Source of the DNA: Oscillospiraceae bacterium
GTDB lineage: Bacteria > Bacillota > Clostridia > Oscillospirales > Ruminococcaceae
Assembly (NCBI GenBank): GCA_031260665.1
Contig: JAISLD010000036.1
Location: 1-64,000, forward strand
Length of the DNA stretch: 64,000 nucleotides
Direction: 5' to 3'
Within the stretch, counting starts at the first letter, position 1; each line of letters begins with the position of its first letter. Made by a program: the position numbers and the translations under genes. Below the pieces are notes generated by a model. The model was given only the letters and a program-made list of their open reading frames with translations. It did not search any database and was not told the origin of the DNA. Shown here piece by piece: positions 50,067-59,798 of the stretch.

Positions 50067-51230
50067 ATGCAAGAACTCTTATTACGCGTACTTGAGTGGC
50101 TGAAAGACTACTTCAGGCGGCTGAACAAGCCGCTCATACTCCTTTGTCTGCTCGCTTGCGCGTTCAGCGTTGTTTTGCTGTACACTTTGTGTGAAAACGA
50201 AGTCAGCCCGTTTGTGAAACCGCGTCACTACAAAATGCAGATTGCAATGACCTCACTCGGCACGGTCTTTGCTTTGATACTGTCGGGGATAAACTATCGT
50301 TCCATCGCGAAACTCTGGTACATCTACGCGCCTGCCGCTCTTTTGCTTGTCACTTTGCTGTTCACGCCACTCGGAATAACAGTCGCGGGTGCAGACGACA
50401 TCGGGTGGCTAAGCCTTGGCTTCACGTCCATTCAGCCGTCTGAGTTTCTCAAAATCGCGTTTATCCTCTCGTTTTCATACCACATCAGCAAGATAGGCGA
50501 GCGAATCGCCACTCTGCCGCATTTGCTTCTCCTTTGCGTACACGGTGCGATACCCGTTGGACTGATTGCCTTGACAGGCGACGACGGTACTGCCCTTGTG
50601 TTTGCCGTTATCTTCGTCTTTATGCTGTTTGCCGCAGGAGTGAGGTGGCGTTACGTCATACTCGGCGTGGCGGCTGTGCCCGCTTTCGCGTTTGTAGTTT
50701 GGCGTTATATAATGAAGCCGCACCAGCAAATGCGCTTTCTTGTTATCTACGACCCCACGGTGCGTGAGGAGCAGGTGCAGAATCTCTTTTATCAGCAGTA
50801 CAAAAGCCTTGCGGCACTCGGAACAGGCGGGCTGAAAGGCACGGGGCTGATTGGCGGCGACTACGTTTATGTGTCGGAGATACAAACCGACTTTATATTC
50901 GCTTACATCGGCAACGCACTTGGTTTTCTCGGGTGCGCCGCCACCGCTGTTCTGCTTGCGACGATATGCTTTATGGTGCTTTACGTCGCGTATTCAGCGA
51001 AAGACACACTCGGTCGAATGGTCTGCATTGGCGTATTCACTATGCTGTTTGTTCACTCGTTTATCAATATAGGAATGGTTATCGCGGTGTTCCCCGTCGT
51101 CGGGATACCGCTGCCGTTTATCAGTGCGGGCGGCAGCTCTCTGCTTGCTCTCTATCTCTGTATCGGTCTTGTAATGTCGGTCTATTCGCACCGTGAAGTA
51201 AAACGATATATGTTTTCAACCAAAACTTAA
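50067..51230 (+). CDS. SEDS-family cell-shape/division protein (RodA/FtsW)
   Basis: A 387-residue, roughly ten-helix SEDS protein: 'GFTSIQPSEFLKIAFILSFS' (conserved QPSE), 'TGDDGTALVFAVIFVFML' (Asp needed for glycosyltransfer), 'GTGGLKGTGLIGGDYV' and C-terminal 'IPLPFISAGGSSLLALYL'. SEDS proteins polymerise glycan strands with a partner PBP. RodA is somewhat favoured over FtsW because no division-cluster genes are adjacent. It begins directly after the permease stop. Confidence 0.88.
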   Translation: MQELLLRVLEWLKDYFRRLNKPLILLCLLACAFSVVLLYTLCENEVSPFVKPRHYKMQIAMTSLGTVFALILSGINYRSIAKLWYIYAPAALLLVTLLFTPLGITVAGADDIGWLSLGFTSIQPSEFLKIAFILSFSYHISKIGERIATLPHLLLLCVHGAIPVGLIALTGDDGTALVFAVIFVFMLFAAGVRWRYVILGVAAVPAFAFVVWRYIMKPHQQMRFLVIYDPTVREEQVQNLFYQQYKSLAALGTGGLKGTGLIGGDYVYVSEIQTDFIFAYIGNALGFLGCAATAVLLATICFMVLYVAYSAKDTLGRMVCIGVFTMLFVHSFINIGMVIAVFPVVGIPLPFISAGGSSLLALYLCIGLVMSVYSHREVKRYMFSTKT

Positions 51231-51238
51231 GGATTTTA

Positions 51239-52291
51239 ATGATATCTTCTGTATTACTGGCCGTTGACGACGGCACCTACGATGTTGACAGCTCACTCGA
51301 CGAACTCGCGGAGCTTCTTAAGACAGCGGGCGGCGAAGCCGTGGCTCGTGTGACGCAAAAGCGTGACAAGCCCGACTCTCACACCTGCTTTGGTTCAGGT
51401 AAACTTGAAGAAACAGCGGAGTTCATCAAAGCAAACGCGGTGGAGCTTGCTGTGTTTGACAACGAGTTGTCGTCAAGCCAAACGCGTGGTGCCGAGGAAA
51501 TACTGGGGTGCCGTGTTATCGACCGCACAATGCTGATTCTCGACATCTTCGCGGCGAGAGCGTTGTCCGCTGAGGGCAAACTGCAAGTGGAGTTAGCACA
51601 GCTTCGTTACACATTGCCGAGGCTTTCAAGCGCGAGCAAGGGGCTGTCGCGGCAAGGCGGCGGCATAGGCGCGAGAGGACCGGGCGAAACAAAACTTGAA
51701 ACAAGCAAGCGGCACGTCCGTGAGAAGATACTTCACCTTGAACGTGAGCTTGAGGCGTTGTCGCAAAAGCGGTCGCAGTCGCGTCAGCGTCGCCGCAAAG
51801 ACGGGCGGCTGACCGCCGCGATTGTTGGTTACACAAACGCCGGCAAGTCAACTCTCCTCAACAAGCTGACCAAAGCGGGCGTGCTGTCTGAGGACAAACT
51901 CTTCGCGACACTCGATCTCACCTCAAGGGGGCTGTATCTCCCAAACGGCGCGACCGTGACCGTGACAGACACCGTGGGACTGATTCGGCGGCTTCCTCAC
52001 CACCTTGTCGAGGCGTTCAAGTCAACGCTTGAGGAAGCGGCGTTCTCTGATGTGCTGATTCACGTCATAGATGTATCCGACCCCGAATGGCACGAGAAGA
52101 AGCAGACAGCGGTTGACACGCTCGCTTCACTCGGGTGCGGCGATATCCCCGTGCTGAATCTCTATAACAAAGCGGACAAGTTAGCTGAACAGCCGGTTGA
52201 TATAGACGGTGTGTTCCTGTCGGCAAAGTCAGGCGAGGGAATTGACGAGATGAAGCGGCGACTTGCGGACTTACTCGGCGACAGCTTCTGA
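51239..52291 (+). CDS. hflX: Ribosome-associated GTPase HflX
   Basis: A 350-residue GTPase. Residues about 1-185 are the HflX N-domain with 'FGSGKLEETAEFIKANAVEL' and 'QGGGIGARGPGETKLETSKR'. The G domain has G1 'GYTNAGKSTLLN', G3 'DTVGLI' and G4 'NKAD'. HflX splits stalled 70S ribosomes under stress. AAGGA precedes the ATG. Family assignment is firm. Confidence 0.95.
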   Translation: MISSVLLAVDDGTYDVDSSLDELAELLKTAGGEAVARVTQKRDKPDSHTCFGSGKLEETAEFIKANAVELAVFDNELSSSQTRGAEEILGCRVIDRTMLILDIFAARALSAEGKLQVELAQLRYTLPRLSSASKGLSRQGGGIGARGPGETKLETSKRHVREKILHLERELEALSQKRSQSRQRRRKDGRLTAAIVGYTNAGKSTLLNKLTKAGVLSEDKLFATLDLTSRGLYLPNGATVTVTDTVGLIRRLPHHLVEAFKSTLEEAAFSDVLIHVIDVSDPEWHEKKQTAVDTLASLGCGDIPVLNLYNKADKLAEQPVDIDGVFLSAKSGEGIDEMKRRLADLLGDSF

Positions 52292-52305
52292 AAGGATAAC
52301 CACAA

Positions 52306-53778
52306 ATGCTTTTCAATAATTATGACGTTGTTATCGTCGGGACAGGCGTGTCCGGTCTCTATGCGGCTCTCAATCTCGGCAGTTCGCTTCGTGTGCTTAT
52401 GCTGTCTAAAGCGGACTTCAACGTCTGCAATTCATCACTCGCTCAAGGAGGAGTGGCGGCTGTTATCGACCAAACCGAGGACAGCTTTGACAGGCACGCA
52501 AACGACACGCTGACAGCGGGAGGCTTCACCAACGACAAAGAACATCTCGCTGTGTTGGTCGAAAGCGGACCTAAAGAGATAGAGAAGCTGTTGTCATACG
52601 GTGTTCAGTTTGACCGCGACGACAACGGCGAGCTTTCGCTGGCGCTTGAGGGCGGACATTCACGGCGGCGAATCGTTCACAGCAAGGACAGCACGGGCTT
52701 TTCGATTGTGTCAACACTGACCGACCGCGTGAAACTTATGCCAAACGTCAAAATCAGCGAGAACGCCGCGTTAGTTGGCTTCGAGAAACGCGGAGACAAA
52801 TTTCTGCTTGATATTTATAAAGACAAGCGGCACGTTTACGTCAGCGCGGCGACTTGCCTCTTCGCGACAGGCGGGATAGGCAGGCTTTACGAATACACGA
52901 CCAACTCGACGATAGCGACAGGCGACGGCATTTTCTTCGCGCTTGAAGCGGGAGCCGAGGTGAAGAACCTTTCGCTCATTCAGTTTCACCCCACCGCGTT
53001 CGCTTCCAAAGACAAAGAGTGCTTTCTTATATCAGAAGCGGTGCGGGGAGAGGGCGCGATTCTGCTGAACGGCAAAGGTGAACGCTTTATGCCGACATAC
53101 GAACCCGAAAGAAAAGAGCTTGCCCCCCGCGACGTGGTGTCGCGCTGTATTCTCGCGGAGCAGGCAAAGACAGGGAGCGGCGACTTCTTTCTTGACATAT
53201 CGTTCAAAGAAGCAAGCGCGGTGAAGGCGCGGTTCCCGATGATATATGAACGTGTGCTTCAAAAGGGATACGACATCACAAAGACTCCGATTCCGATATA
53301 TCCGTGTCAACATTATCTTATGGGCGGCATAAACGTCGACACAGTGGGACGAACAGACGTTGACGGACTTTACGCCGCAGGTGAATGCGCCCACACAGGC
53401 GTTCACGGGAACAACAGGCTTGCAAGCAACTCGTTGCTTGAAGCACTTGTCTTTGCGGGAACGACCGCCGTTGATATCAACGAGCGGTATTCACCGAGTG
53501 ACGTCACTGAAATAAACATAAACGATTACATCCCGACGACGGGCGTGTTCTTGCACAATAGTTTTTGTGCGGAAGTGCGGCGGATAATGCAAGCGGCTTA
53601 CTTCATTGAGCCAAACCTCACCGAATGTGAACGCGGACTGAAGCGACTGAACGAGATGACGGCTGTGCTTGCGCAAACAACCTGCGAACCCACACCCGAA
53701 TATGCCGAAACCAAGTCGGCAGTGCGGCTTGCCACGATAATACTCGGCGAGATTCTTTTCGGCAGACAAAACATATGA
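52306..53778 (+). CDS. nadB: L-aspartate oxidase
   Basis: A 490-residue flavoprotein of the NadB/SdhA family: FAD site 'DVVIVGTGVSGLYAALNLGS', 'SSLAQGGVAAV', 'EGGHSRRRIVHSKDSTG' and 'GECAHTGVHGNNRLASNSLL'. It oxidises aspartate to iminoaspartate for NAD synthesis. nadA and nadC are not adjacent. GAAAGGA precedes the ATG. Its stop overlaps mnmA (ATGA). The C-terminal helical domain is present and length is near normal. Confidence 0.92.
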   Translation: MLFNNYDVVIVGTGVSGLYAALNLGSSLRVLMLSKADFNVCNSSLAQGGVAAVIDQTEDSFDRHANDTLTAGGFTNDKEHLAVLVESGPKEIEKLLSYGVQFDRDDNGELSLALEGGHSRRRIVHSKDSTGFSIVSTLTDRVKLMPNVKISENAALVGFEKRGDKFLLDIYKDKRHVYVSAATCLFATGGIGRLYEYTTNSTIATGDGIFFALEAGAEVKNLSLIQFHPTAFASKDKECFLISEAVRGEGAILLNGKGERFMPTYEPERKELAPRDVVSRCILAEQAKTGSGDFFLDISFKEASAVKARFPMIYERVLQKGYDITKTPIPIYPCQHYLMGGINVDTVGRTDVDGLYAAGECAHTGVHGNNRLASNSLLEALVFAGTTAVDINERYSPSDVTEININDYIPTTGVFLHNSFCAEVRRIMQAAYFIEPNLTECERGLKRLNEMTAVLAQTTCEPTPEYAETKSAVRLATIILGEILFGRQNI

Positions 53779-54845
53779 AACAAAAGGTTCTCGCCGCAAT
53801 GAGCGGCGGCGTTGACAGTTCAGCGGCTGTCATTCTGCTGAAAGACGACTTCGATGTGGTCGGCGTGACGCTGAAGCTGTTTGACTATGCCGACGAGGAG
53901 AAGCGCGGCTGCTGCACCGAAGCGGACGCGGTGTTTGCCGCTCAAGCGGCGGCAAAGTGCGGCATACCGCACTACACGTTCAATTACACCGAGTTGTTCA
54001 CCCGCGAGGTGATAGAGAAGTTCTCGCGTCAGTATATCGACGGTCTTACACCGAACCCGTGTATCGACTGCAACACGTTCGTCAAGTTTGGCGCGTTGTT
54101 TGACAGAGCAGACGAGCTTGGCTGTGACTACATCGCAACGGGTCACTACGCTGTTTGCGAGTTTGACCAAGACAGCGGTCGTTATCTGCTGAAGAAATCG
54201 CCGTCAGATAAAGACCAATCCTATGTGCTTTACACGTTGACGCAAGAGAACCTGAGCCGCGTGTTGTTCCCACTCGGCGCGTTCACCGACAAAGCGGAGG
54301 TGCGCCGACTTGCGTTTGAGCACGGCTTTGAAAACCACCGCAAACCCGATTCGCAGGATATCTGCTTTGTGCCCGACGGCGACTACGCCGCGTTTCTCCG
54401 TCGGTTTGCGGGTGTGAAGTCAGAAGCAGGCGACTTTATAAGTCAAAGCGGCGAGGTTATCGGCAGGCACGGCGGTCACTTGAAGTACACAATCGGGCAG
54501 CGGCGTGGGCTTGGCGTGGGTTTCGGCAAGCCGATGTACGTTTGCGGTAAGAACCCGCAGTCAAACGAAGTGGTGCTGACGGAAGAAAGCGGCTTGTCGT
54601 CGGGCGGCTTTGTCGCGAATCAGCTGAACTGGATTGCGATAGAGAACCTTGACGGCAACCTCACCTGCAAAGTAAAGACGCGGTATCGGCAAGCTGAAGT
54701 CCCCTGTGAAGTAACGTCAACAAAAGACGGCGGCGTTCGTGTCGAGTACGCCGAACCACAAAAAAAAGCCGCACCGGGTCAACGCGCCGTGTTCTATGAC
54801 GGAAACGTGGTGATAGGCGGCGGCGTCATTGTCGGGAATCTTTAA
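53775..54845 (+). CDS. mnmA: tRNA-specific 2-thiouridylase
   Basis: A 356-residue MnmA: P-loop-like 'MSGGVDSSAAVILLKDDFDV', 'CCTEADAVFAAQAAAKCGIP', catalytic Cys in 'LTPNPCIDCNTFVKFG', 'ATGHYA' and second Cys in 'SQDICFVPDGDY'. The C-terminal part has 'HLKYTIGQRRGLGVGFGKPM'. It makes s2U34 in tRNAs for Lys, Glu and Gln. Start overlaps nadB's stop. It ends just before the degV promoter. Confidence 0.95.
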   Translation: MKQKVLAAMSGGVDSSAAVILLKDDFDVVGVTLKLFDYADEEKRGCCTEADAVFAAQAAAKCGIPHYTFNYTELFTREVIEKFSRQYIDGLTPNPCIDCNTFVKFGALFDRADELGCDYIATGHYAVCEFDQDSGRYLLKKSPSDKDQSYVLYTLTQENLSRVLFPLGAFTDKAEVRRLAFEHGFENHRKPDSQDICFVPDGDYAAFLRRFAGVKSEAGDFISQSGEVIGRHGGHLKYTIGQRRGLGVGFGKPMYVCGKNPQSNEVVLTEESGLSSGGFVANQLNWIAIENLDGNLTCKVKTRYRQAEVPCEVTSTKDGGVRVEYAEPQKKAAPGQRAVFYDGNVVIGGGVIVGNL

Positions 54846-54846
54846 G

Positions 54847-54875
54847 TTGACAACCTTTTTCAGAAATGGTATAAT
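54847..54875 (+). promoter_or_regulatory. Promoter of the degV-uvrC-rsmD-coaD operon
   Basis: TTGACA (54847-54852), 17-base spacer, TATAAT (54870-54875), perfect, directly after the mnmA stop and about 56 bases before ATG 54939. Confidence 0.85.
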
Positions 54876-54938
54876 AAGAACACCTATATGTTCACAGCGA
54901 TATCGCTGAAAGAATACTTATATAAAAGGGGAACATCT

Positions 54939-55811
54939 ATGTCATTTACGATAATCACGGATACAGGTTCGGACTTATCCACCGAATATGCCAAGAAGCA
55001 CAGCATAGTGATGGCGGAACTGAAAGCGTTCTCGGGAGAGGACCCAATCCCAACGTGGGGCAGCCTTGAGGACCCGTCGTGGATAAAAGACGTTTACGCA
55101 AGGCTTCGCCGCAAAGAGCATATCACGACCAGTTGCGTCAACCTTGAAGAATTTGAAACGATGTTTGAGAAGCTCGCGGCTGAAGGCAGCGACTTCATTT
55201 GCATATCGATATCATCGGGAATCTCGGCGACTTATGGGTTTGCCGCAGACGCGGCGGCACACGTTCGCGAGAAATACCCTGAACGAAAGATTTACGTTGT
55301 GGACAGCCTTTCGGCTTCGCTTGGGCAGGGATTGTTCGTTGATTTCGCCGTCAAACTTCGTGCCGAGGGCAAGAGCGTCAGCGAAACGTATCTGTGGCTT
55401 GACGAAAACCGCCGCAATGTCTGCCACTGGTTCACGGCTGACGACCTGTTCTTCTTGCAACGGGGCGGCAGAGTGAGCATTGCGGCGGCAATTGCGGGCA
55501 CAATGCTTGGCATAAAGCCCGTGCTTCACGTTGACAATGACGGCAAGCTGATTCCAATGGAGAAAGTGCGCGGCAGAAAAGCCGCGCTCAAGGCACTCGT
55601 TGACCATATGGAGCAAACAGCGGTGAACCCGGGCAAGCAGAAAGTCTTTATATCTCACGGCGACTCGCTTGAGGACTGCAAGTATGTGGAGAAACTTATA
55701 CGCGAACGCTTCGGCACCAAAGAATTCGTGGTTGATTATATCAAGCCGATGATTGGCGCACACTCGGGACCCGGTTGCATCGCCTTGTTCTTCTACGGAA
55801 ACGAGCGTTGA
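54939..55811 (+). CDS. DegV family fatty-acid-binding protein
   Basis: A 290-residue DegV protein: 'FTIITDTGSDLSTEYAKKHS' (N-domain), 'TSCVNLEEFETMFEKLA', 'ISISSGISATYGFA' and 'GTMLGIKPVLHVDNDGKLIP'. In Gram-positives related FakB proteins present fatty acids to FakA kinase, which is not adjacent here. ATG 54939 has AAAGGGGAAC upstream; the track start is 51 bases earlier. Its stop overlaps the uvrC start. Confidence 0.9.
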   Translation: MSFTIITDTGSDLSTEYAKKHSIVMAELKAFSGEDPIPTWGSLEDPSWIKDVYARLRRKEHITTSCVNLEEFETMFEKLAAEGSDFICISISSGISATYGFAADAAAHVREKYPERKIYVVDSLSASLGQGLFVDFAVKLRAEGKSVSETYLWLDENRRNVCHWFTADDLFFLQRGGRVSIAAAIAGTMLGIKPVLHVDNDGKLIPMEKVRGRKAALKALVDHMEQTAVNPGKQKVFISHGDSLEDCKYVEKLIRERFGTKEFVVDYIKPMIGAHSGPGCIALFFYGNER

Positions 55812-57691
55812 CAGACGACATTCGCGACGACACGCCTGAACAAGAACAGGAACAAACGCAGTACGAGTACAACTCACGGCTGCCGTTTCTTCGTGACAAA
55901 GCAAACAGGTTGCCGCTTGCATCGGGCGTTTATCTGATGAAAGACAAGTCGGGCAAGGTAATCTATGTCGGCAAGGCAAAGCAGCTGAAGAACCGCGTAA
56001 GCTCGTACTTTCGCGGTGTTGAGAGCCACGCGTTCAAGACGTATAAACTTGTTGAGAAGATACACGACTTTGACTTCATCGTCACACCGAGTGAGCTTGA
56101 CGCGCTTGTCCTCGAGTCGTCACAGATTAAACAGCGAAGCCCAAAGTATAACATTCTGCTGAAAGACGCAAAGGGAGCAAATTACATCAAAATCAGCGGC
56201 GGTGAGTTTCCGCGGCTGTCGTATGCTTTGCAGAAAGACGACCCGACCGCCGTTTACCTCGGTCCGTATGCCGAGGGCTTCACTATCAGACGCACAGTCG
56301 AGGACGCAAACGGTATCTTTCGCCTGCCCACTTGTTCTCGCGTGTTCCCGCGTGACTTCGGCAAGGAACGACCGTGCCTCAACCTACACATCAAGAAGTG
56401 TATGGGCGTTTGCACAGGCAGGATTTCCGCTGATGAATACAAATCGTCGGTTGACTCCGCTCTTCGCTACATCAAGGGAGGCAGCAAGGAGAGCATAGAG
56501 CGGCTGACACTGCAGATGAACACAGCGGCGGAGCGGCTTGAGTTTGAAAAAGCGGCGAAGTATCGCGACCAGATAGCGGCGATAACGCGTGCCGAACACA
56601 GCCAAAGCGTGATGACCGAACGCACATACGCGTTTGACTTGCTTGCCGTGTCGCAAAACGCCGGATTGTCGGCGGTGACGGTGATAAAGTATCGTGACGG
56701 CAAGCTGATTGACAAAGAGAATTTCTTTCTCGGCGATGAGTACCCACCCGAGGAAACGCGATACGACTTTATACTGAACTATTACGCGAAAGACGAAACC
56801 CCGAAAGAACTGCTGCTTGACGGTGAGGTGAACGACCGCGAGTTGCTGGAAGAATACTTGACAGGCAAACGCGGCGGCAAAGTGACCGTCGCGATACCGA
56901 AACGCGGCGAGGGGCTGACGCTTGTCACCTTAGCAAAGAGCAACGCCGCCGAGTATCTCGCACTTCGTGTGGGGCGCACCTCATCGGAGGTGTCGGCACT
57001 TGAGGAGTTGTCGAAAACGCTTGGACTGTCAAAGACACCGCAGAGAATCGAGTGCTATGACATATCGAATATGGGCAACGAGTCGATAGTCGCGGCGATG
57101 ACAGTCTGGAAGAACGGGCGCGCGTTCAAGCAGGGATACCGCAAGTTTCATATCAAAACGACTCAAGGCGCGAACGACACGGGTTCAATGGCTGAAACGC
57201 TTGAGCGGCGGCTCACCTCGCTTAAAGAAGAACGCGAGGGTTGGAACGAACGCCCCGACTTGATTTTACTTGACGGGGGAAAAGGGCAGGTGTCGGCAGT
57301 CAAAGAAGTAGCGGAGCGGCTCGGCTTTGCCGACATACCGCTCTTTGGCTTGACCAAAGACGACAAGCACCGTACACGTGCCGTCACGAGCGACGACGGT
57401 GAAATACGAATCAACGAGAATCGCCGGGTATTCAAGTTTCTGACGGAGATGCAAGACGAAACGCACCGCTTCGCGATAGGTTTTATGAAGCAAAGCCACG
57501 CAAAGCAAGCTCACAGCAGTATACTTGAAAAAGCGGACGGCATTGGGAAGAAACGCGCCGAGAACTTGCTCAAGACCTTTAAGACCAAGGCTGCGCTGAA
57601 GTCGGCGACCGTCGAAGAACTGAAAGCGGCGACGAAGCTGTCCGACGAGAAAGCCGAGAATCTAAAGAAATACATCGAGGAGAACTTGTGA
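55808..57691 (+). CDS. uvrC: UvrABC excinuclease subunit C
   Basis: A 627-residue UvrC. GIY-YIG nuclease (about 40-130, 'SGVYLMKDKSGKVIYVGKAK'), Cys-rich linker ('CLNLHIKKCMGVCTGR'), UVR motif ('AAERLEFEKAAKYRDQIAAI'), the RNase H-like nuclease ('IECYDISNMGNESIVAAMTV') and a C-terminal helix-hairpin-helix ('ILEKADGIGKKRAENLLKTF'). It makes the dual incisions of nucleotide excision repair. The likely start is TTG 55808, which overlaps the degV stop with GGAAACGAG upstream; an earlier TTG at 55775 is less likely. Confidence 0.95.
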   Translation: MTDDIRDDTPEQEQEQTQYEYNSRLPFLRDKANRLPLASGVYLMKDKSGKVIYVGKAKQLKNRVSSYFRGVESHAFKTYKLVEKIHDFDFIVTPSELDALVLESSQIKQRSPKYNILLKDAKGANYIKISGGEFPRLSYALQKDDPTAVYLGPYAEGFTIRRTVEDANGIFRLPTCSRVFPRDFGKERPCLNLHIKKCMGVCTGRISADEYKSSVDSALRYIKGGSKESIERLTLQMNTAAERLEFEKAAKYRDQIAAITRAEHSQSVMTERTYAFDLLAVSQNAGLSAVTVIKYRDGKLIDKENFFLGDEYPPEETRYDFILNYYAKDETPKELLLDGEVNDRELLEEYLTGKRGGKVTVAIPKRGEGLTLVTLAKSNAAEYLALRVGRTSSEVSALEELSKTLGLSKTPQRIECYDISNMGNESIVAAMTVWKNGRAFKQGYRKFHIKTTQGANDTGSMAETLERRLTSLKEEREGWNERPDLILLDGGKGQVSAVKEVAERLGFADIPLFGLTKDDKHRTRAVTSDDGEIRINENRRVFKFLTEMQDETHRFAIGFMKQSHAKQAHSSILEKADGIGKKRAENLLKTFKTKAALKSATVEELKAATKLSDEKAENLKKYIEENL

Positions 57692-58242
57692 GAATCATAA
57701 CGGGCAGATTACGCGGCAGAAAACTGCGGCAGCCGACAGGAAACGACATCAGACCAACGACCGACATCGTGAAAGAAGCGGTGTTCAGCATAATACAGTT
57801 TGACATCGAGGGCAAGGTTTTTCTTGATTTGTTCAGCGGTACGGGGCAAATGGGGCTTGAGGCGTTCAGCAGAGGTGCGGCAAAGGTTTACTTCGCCGAT
57901 TCGTCAGCAGAAAGCGTCAAGTTGATAAAGAAGAACGTCGAGTCTTGCGACATTGAGGATTCATCTTGCCTTGTAATCAAGAACACACACGCGAGCGCAC
58001 TGCTGAAAAGCCTGACCGAGAAAGTTGGTGTGGCGTTTCTCGACCCGCCGTTTGAACGTGGACACCTCGAGAAGCACCTGCCGTTATTGGTGCCTTGTAT
58101 GAGCGACGACGGCATAATTATATGCGAACACGAGGTGGGGCTGGAGCTTCCGCGTGAGGTTGACACGTTTGCTGTTCACAAGACATACAAATACGGAAAA
58201 ACCGCGCTCACGGTTTACACGAGCGGGGCGGTCGAGGAATGA
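57688..58242 (+). CDS. rsmD: 16S rRNA (guanine966-N2)-methyltransferase
   Basis: A 184-residue methyltransferase with the RsmD start 'MRIITGRLRGRKLRQPTGND', 'RPTTDIVKEAVFSII', the SAM motif 'VFLDLFSGTGQMGLEAFSRG' and the N-methylation motif 'DPPF'. GTG start overlaps uvrC's stop (GTGA). It precedes coaD, a conserved rsmD-coaD pairing in many Firmicutes. Length is as usual. Confidence 0.94.
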   Translation: MRIITGRLRGRKLRQPTGNDIRPTTDIVKEAVFSIIQFDIEGKVFLDLFSGTGQMGLEAFSRGAAKVYFADSSAESVKLIKKNVESCDIEDSSCLVIKNTHASALLKSLTEKVGVAFLDPPFERGHLEKHLPLLVPCMSDDGIIICEHEVGLELPREVDTFAVHKTYKYGKTALTVYTSGAVEE

Positions 58243-58724
58243 AGAAAGCAATCTATCCCGGCAGCTTTGACCCCGTGACCTTCGGGCATATTGATATAAT
58301 CGAGCGTGCCGCCAATCTTTTTGGTGAAGTGACGGTCTTGGTGTCGAACAATCCCGACAAGAACACATCGTTCAGCTATGACGAACGACTGTCGTTCATA
58401 AAAAAAGTCACGATGAAATATCCCAACGTAAAGACCGATATGTTAGACGGACTTTTGGTGGATTACTTCCGTGACCACAACGCCGACGTGATAATCAAAG
58501 GACTGCGCGCAATGTCGGACTTTGAGTTTGAGTTTCAGCAGGCGCTTGTAAACAAAGACTTGTTCCCGAAAGCGGAAACCGTGTTTCTTTGTGCCAATGT
58601 GTCGGGGACGTTCTTGTCCTCGAGCATGGTGAAGCAAGTCGCGATGTTTGGCGGCGACATAAGCTCGTTTGTTCCGCAAGACATAATAAACGATATCTAC
58701 AGAAGAGTGAAAAGGAAAGCGTGA
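58239..58724 (+). CDS. coaD: Phosphopantetheine adenylyltransferase
   Basis: A 161-residue CoaD with 'KKAIYPGSFDPVTFGHIDII' (TxGH motif), 'VIIKGLRAMSDFEFEFQQAL' and 'SSSMVKQVAMFGGDISSFVP' (SSS/T signature). It makes dephospho-CoA from phosphopantetheine. ATGA overlap with rsmD. All substrate-binding motifs are present. Confidence 0.95.
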   Translation: MKKAIYPGSFDPVTFGHIDIIERAANLFGEVTVLVSNNPDKNTSFSYDERLSFIKKVTMKYPNVKTDMLDGLLVDYFRDHNADVIIKGLRAMSDFEFEFQQALVNKDLFPKAETVFLCANVSGTFLSSSMVKQVAMFGGDISSFVPQDIINDIYRRVKRKA

Positions 58725-58728
58725 GAGT

Positions 58729-59217
58729 ATGGCGAACTTTGAAGAAACCTTGTCTGAAGTGCAGGAGATAGTTGACGGGGCACCCGGGATTCCGTTTTCT
58801 GACAACTGCATAATCAACCGCGGTCGTATGCAGGAACTTCTCCACACGGCGCGTATTCACCTGCCCGATGAGATGAAGCAGGCAAGCTCTGTGGTGTCGC
58901 GGCGCGGGATTATCTTGAAAGAAGCGGAGGACAAGTCGGCTGATATCTTGCGGCGAACCGAGGAGCAAGTGAAGCGAATGACCGAAGCGCACGTTATCAC
59001 GGCGCAGGCGCAGGAGTATGCGCGGCACATCACCGCCGACGCTCAAGAGAAATCGCGCGACATTCTCGGCGGGACATACAAGTTTGTCGAGGATACACTG
59101 GCGAAGCTGAACGATATCCTTGCGGCCGATATGGTCGAGGTGAAAAAGACGCTGAGTGTGCTGAAAGACAGGACGAGCCAGCAAGTCAAAGAGATAAACA
59201 ACGCGGGAAAGAAATAA
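58729..59217 (+). CDS. Coiled-coil protein downstream of coaD, unknown function
   Basis: A 162-residue, strongly helical protein with a long heptad-like central part ('ILRRTEEQVKRMTEAHVITA', 'AQEYARHITADAQEKSRDIL'), reminiscent of ATP-synthase b-subunit-like or DivIVA-type coiled coils, but no membrane helix. It follows coaD by 4 bases and is often present at this locus in Clostridia. Possibly a cell-envelope or cytoskeletal scaffold. Function unknown. Confidence 0.65.
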   Translation: MANFEETLSEVQEIVDGAPGIPFSDNCIINRGRMQELLHTARIHLPDEMKQASSVVSRRGIILKEAEDKSADILRRTEEQVKRMTEAHVITAQAQEYARHITADAQEKSRDILGGTYKFVEDTLAKLNDILAADMVEVKKTLSVLKDRTSQQVKEINNAGKK

Positions 59218-59232
59218 GTCAGTGCCTGCGCA

Positions 59233-59748
59233 TTACTGTTCGGACTTATCGTCTGCGGTTATCGTGACGACAGGCAGTTCAACGATTGACAGGTTCACTT
59301 TCCCGTCAGACGAGATGTCAATGACACCGTAGGTCACGGGGTTTTTCCCGCGTGGGCAGTCGAGGCTGCCGGGGTTCATCACGTAAACGCCGTTTGTGTA
59401 TTCGGTCTTGTAGAGGTGCGTGTGACCGTAAAGCGCAATACTGCAGCTGCGGTCTTTCGCCGCTTCAATCAGCTTTGACGTGCCGTTTTTCACGTCAAGC
59501 GTGTCCCCATGAACGCAGTAGATGTTGAACACACCTGCCGCCACAACGACCTGCGACTTCGCGAGGTTAAAGTCACAGTTTCCTTTCACAAAGACAAACC
59601 GTTGTTGAGGGAACATCTTCTCAACATCGTCAAACTCGTTGTATCCGTCGCCAAGATGAATGAACAAGTCGGAATCGAGGTTCAGTTCAACCGCTCTTTT
59701 CAGATTGTGAAAGTTCCTGTGAGTATCCGCGAACACTGTTATTTTCAT
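59233..59748 (-). CDS. YfcE/MJ0936-type metallophosphoesterase
   Basis: A 171-residue phosphoesterase with all metal motifs: 'FADTHRN' (DxH), 'HLGDGYNE' (GD), 'VKGNCDFN' (GNC/D), 'CVHGD' and 'YGHTHLYK'. The family hydrolyses phosphodiesters in vitro; the physiological substrate is unknown. AAAGGC precedes the ATG. It is convergent with the coaD operon and divergent from dut. Confidence 0.92.
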   Translation of the reverse strand: MKITVFADTHRNFHNLKRAVELNLDSDLFIHLGDGYNEFDDVEKMFPQQRFVFVKGNCDFNLAKSQVVVAAGVFNIYCVHGDTLDVKNGTSKLIEAAKDRSCSIALYGHTHLYKTEYTNGVYVMNPGSLDCPRGKNPVTYGVIDISSDGKVNLSIVELPVVTITADDKSEQ

Positions 59749-59798
59749 AGAATGCCTTTAACTTGAGTAAGATATTAGCGATGATTAGTAACTATTCA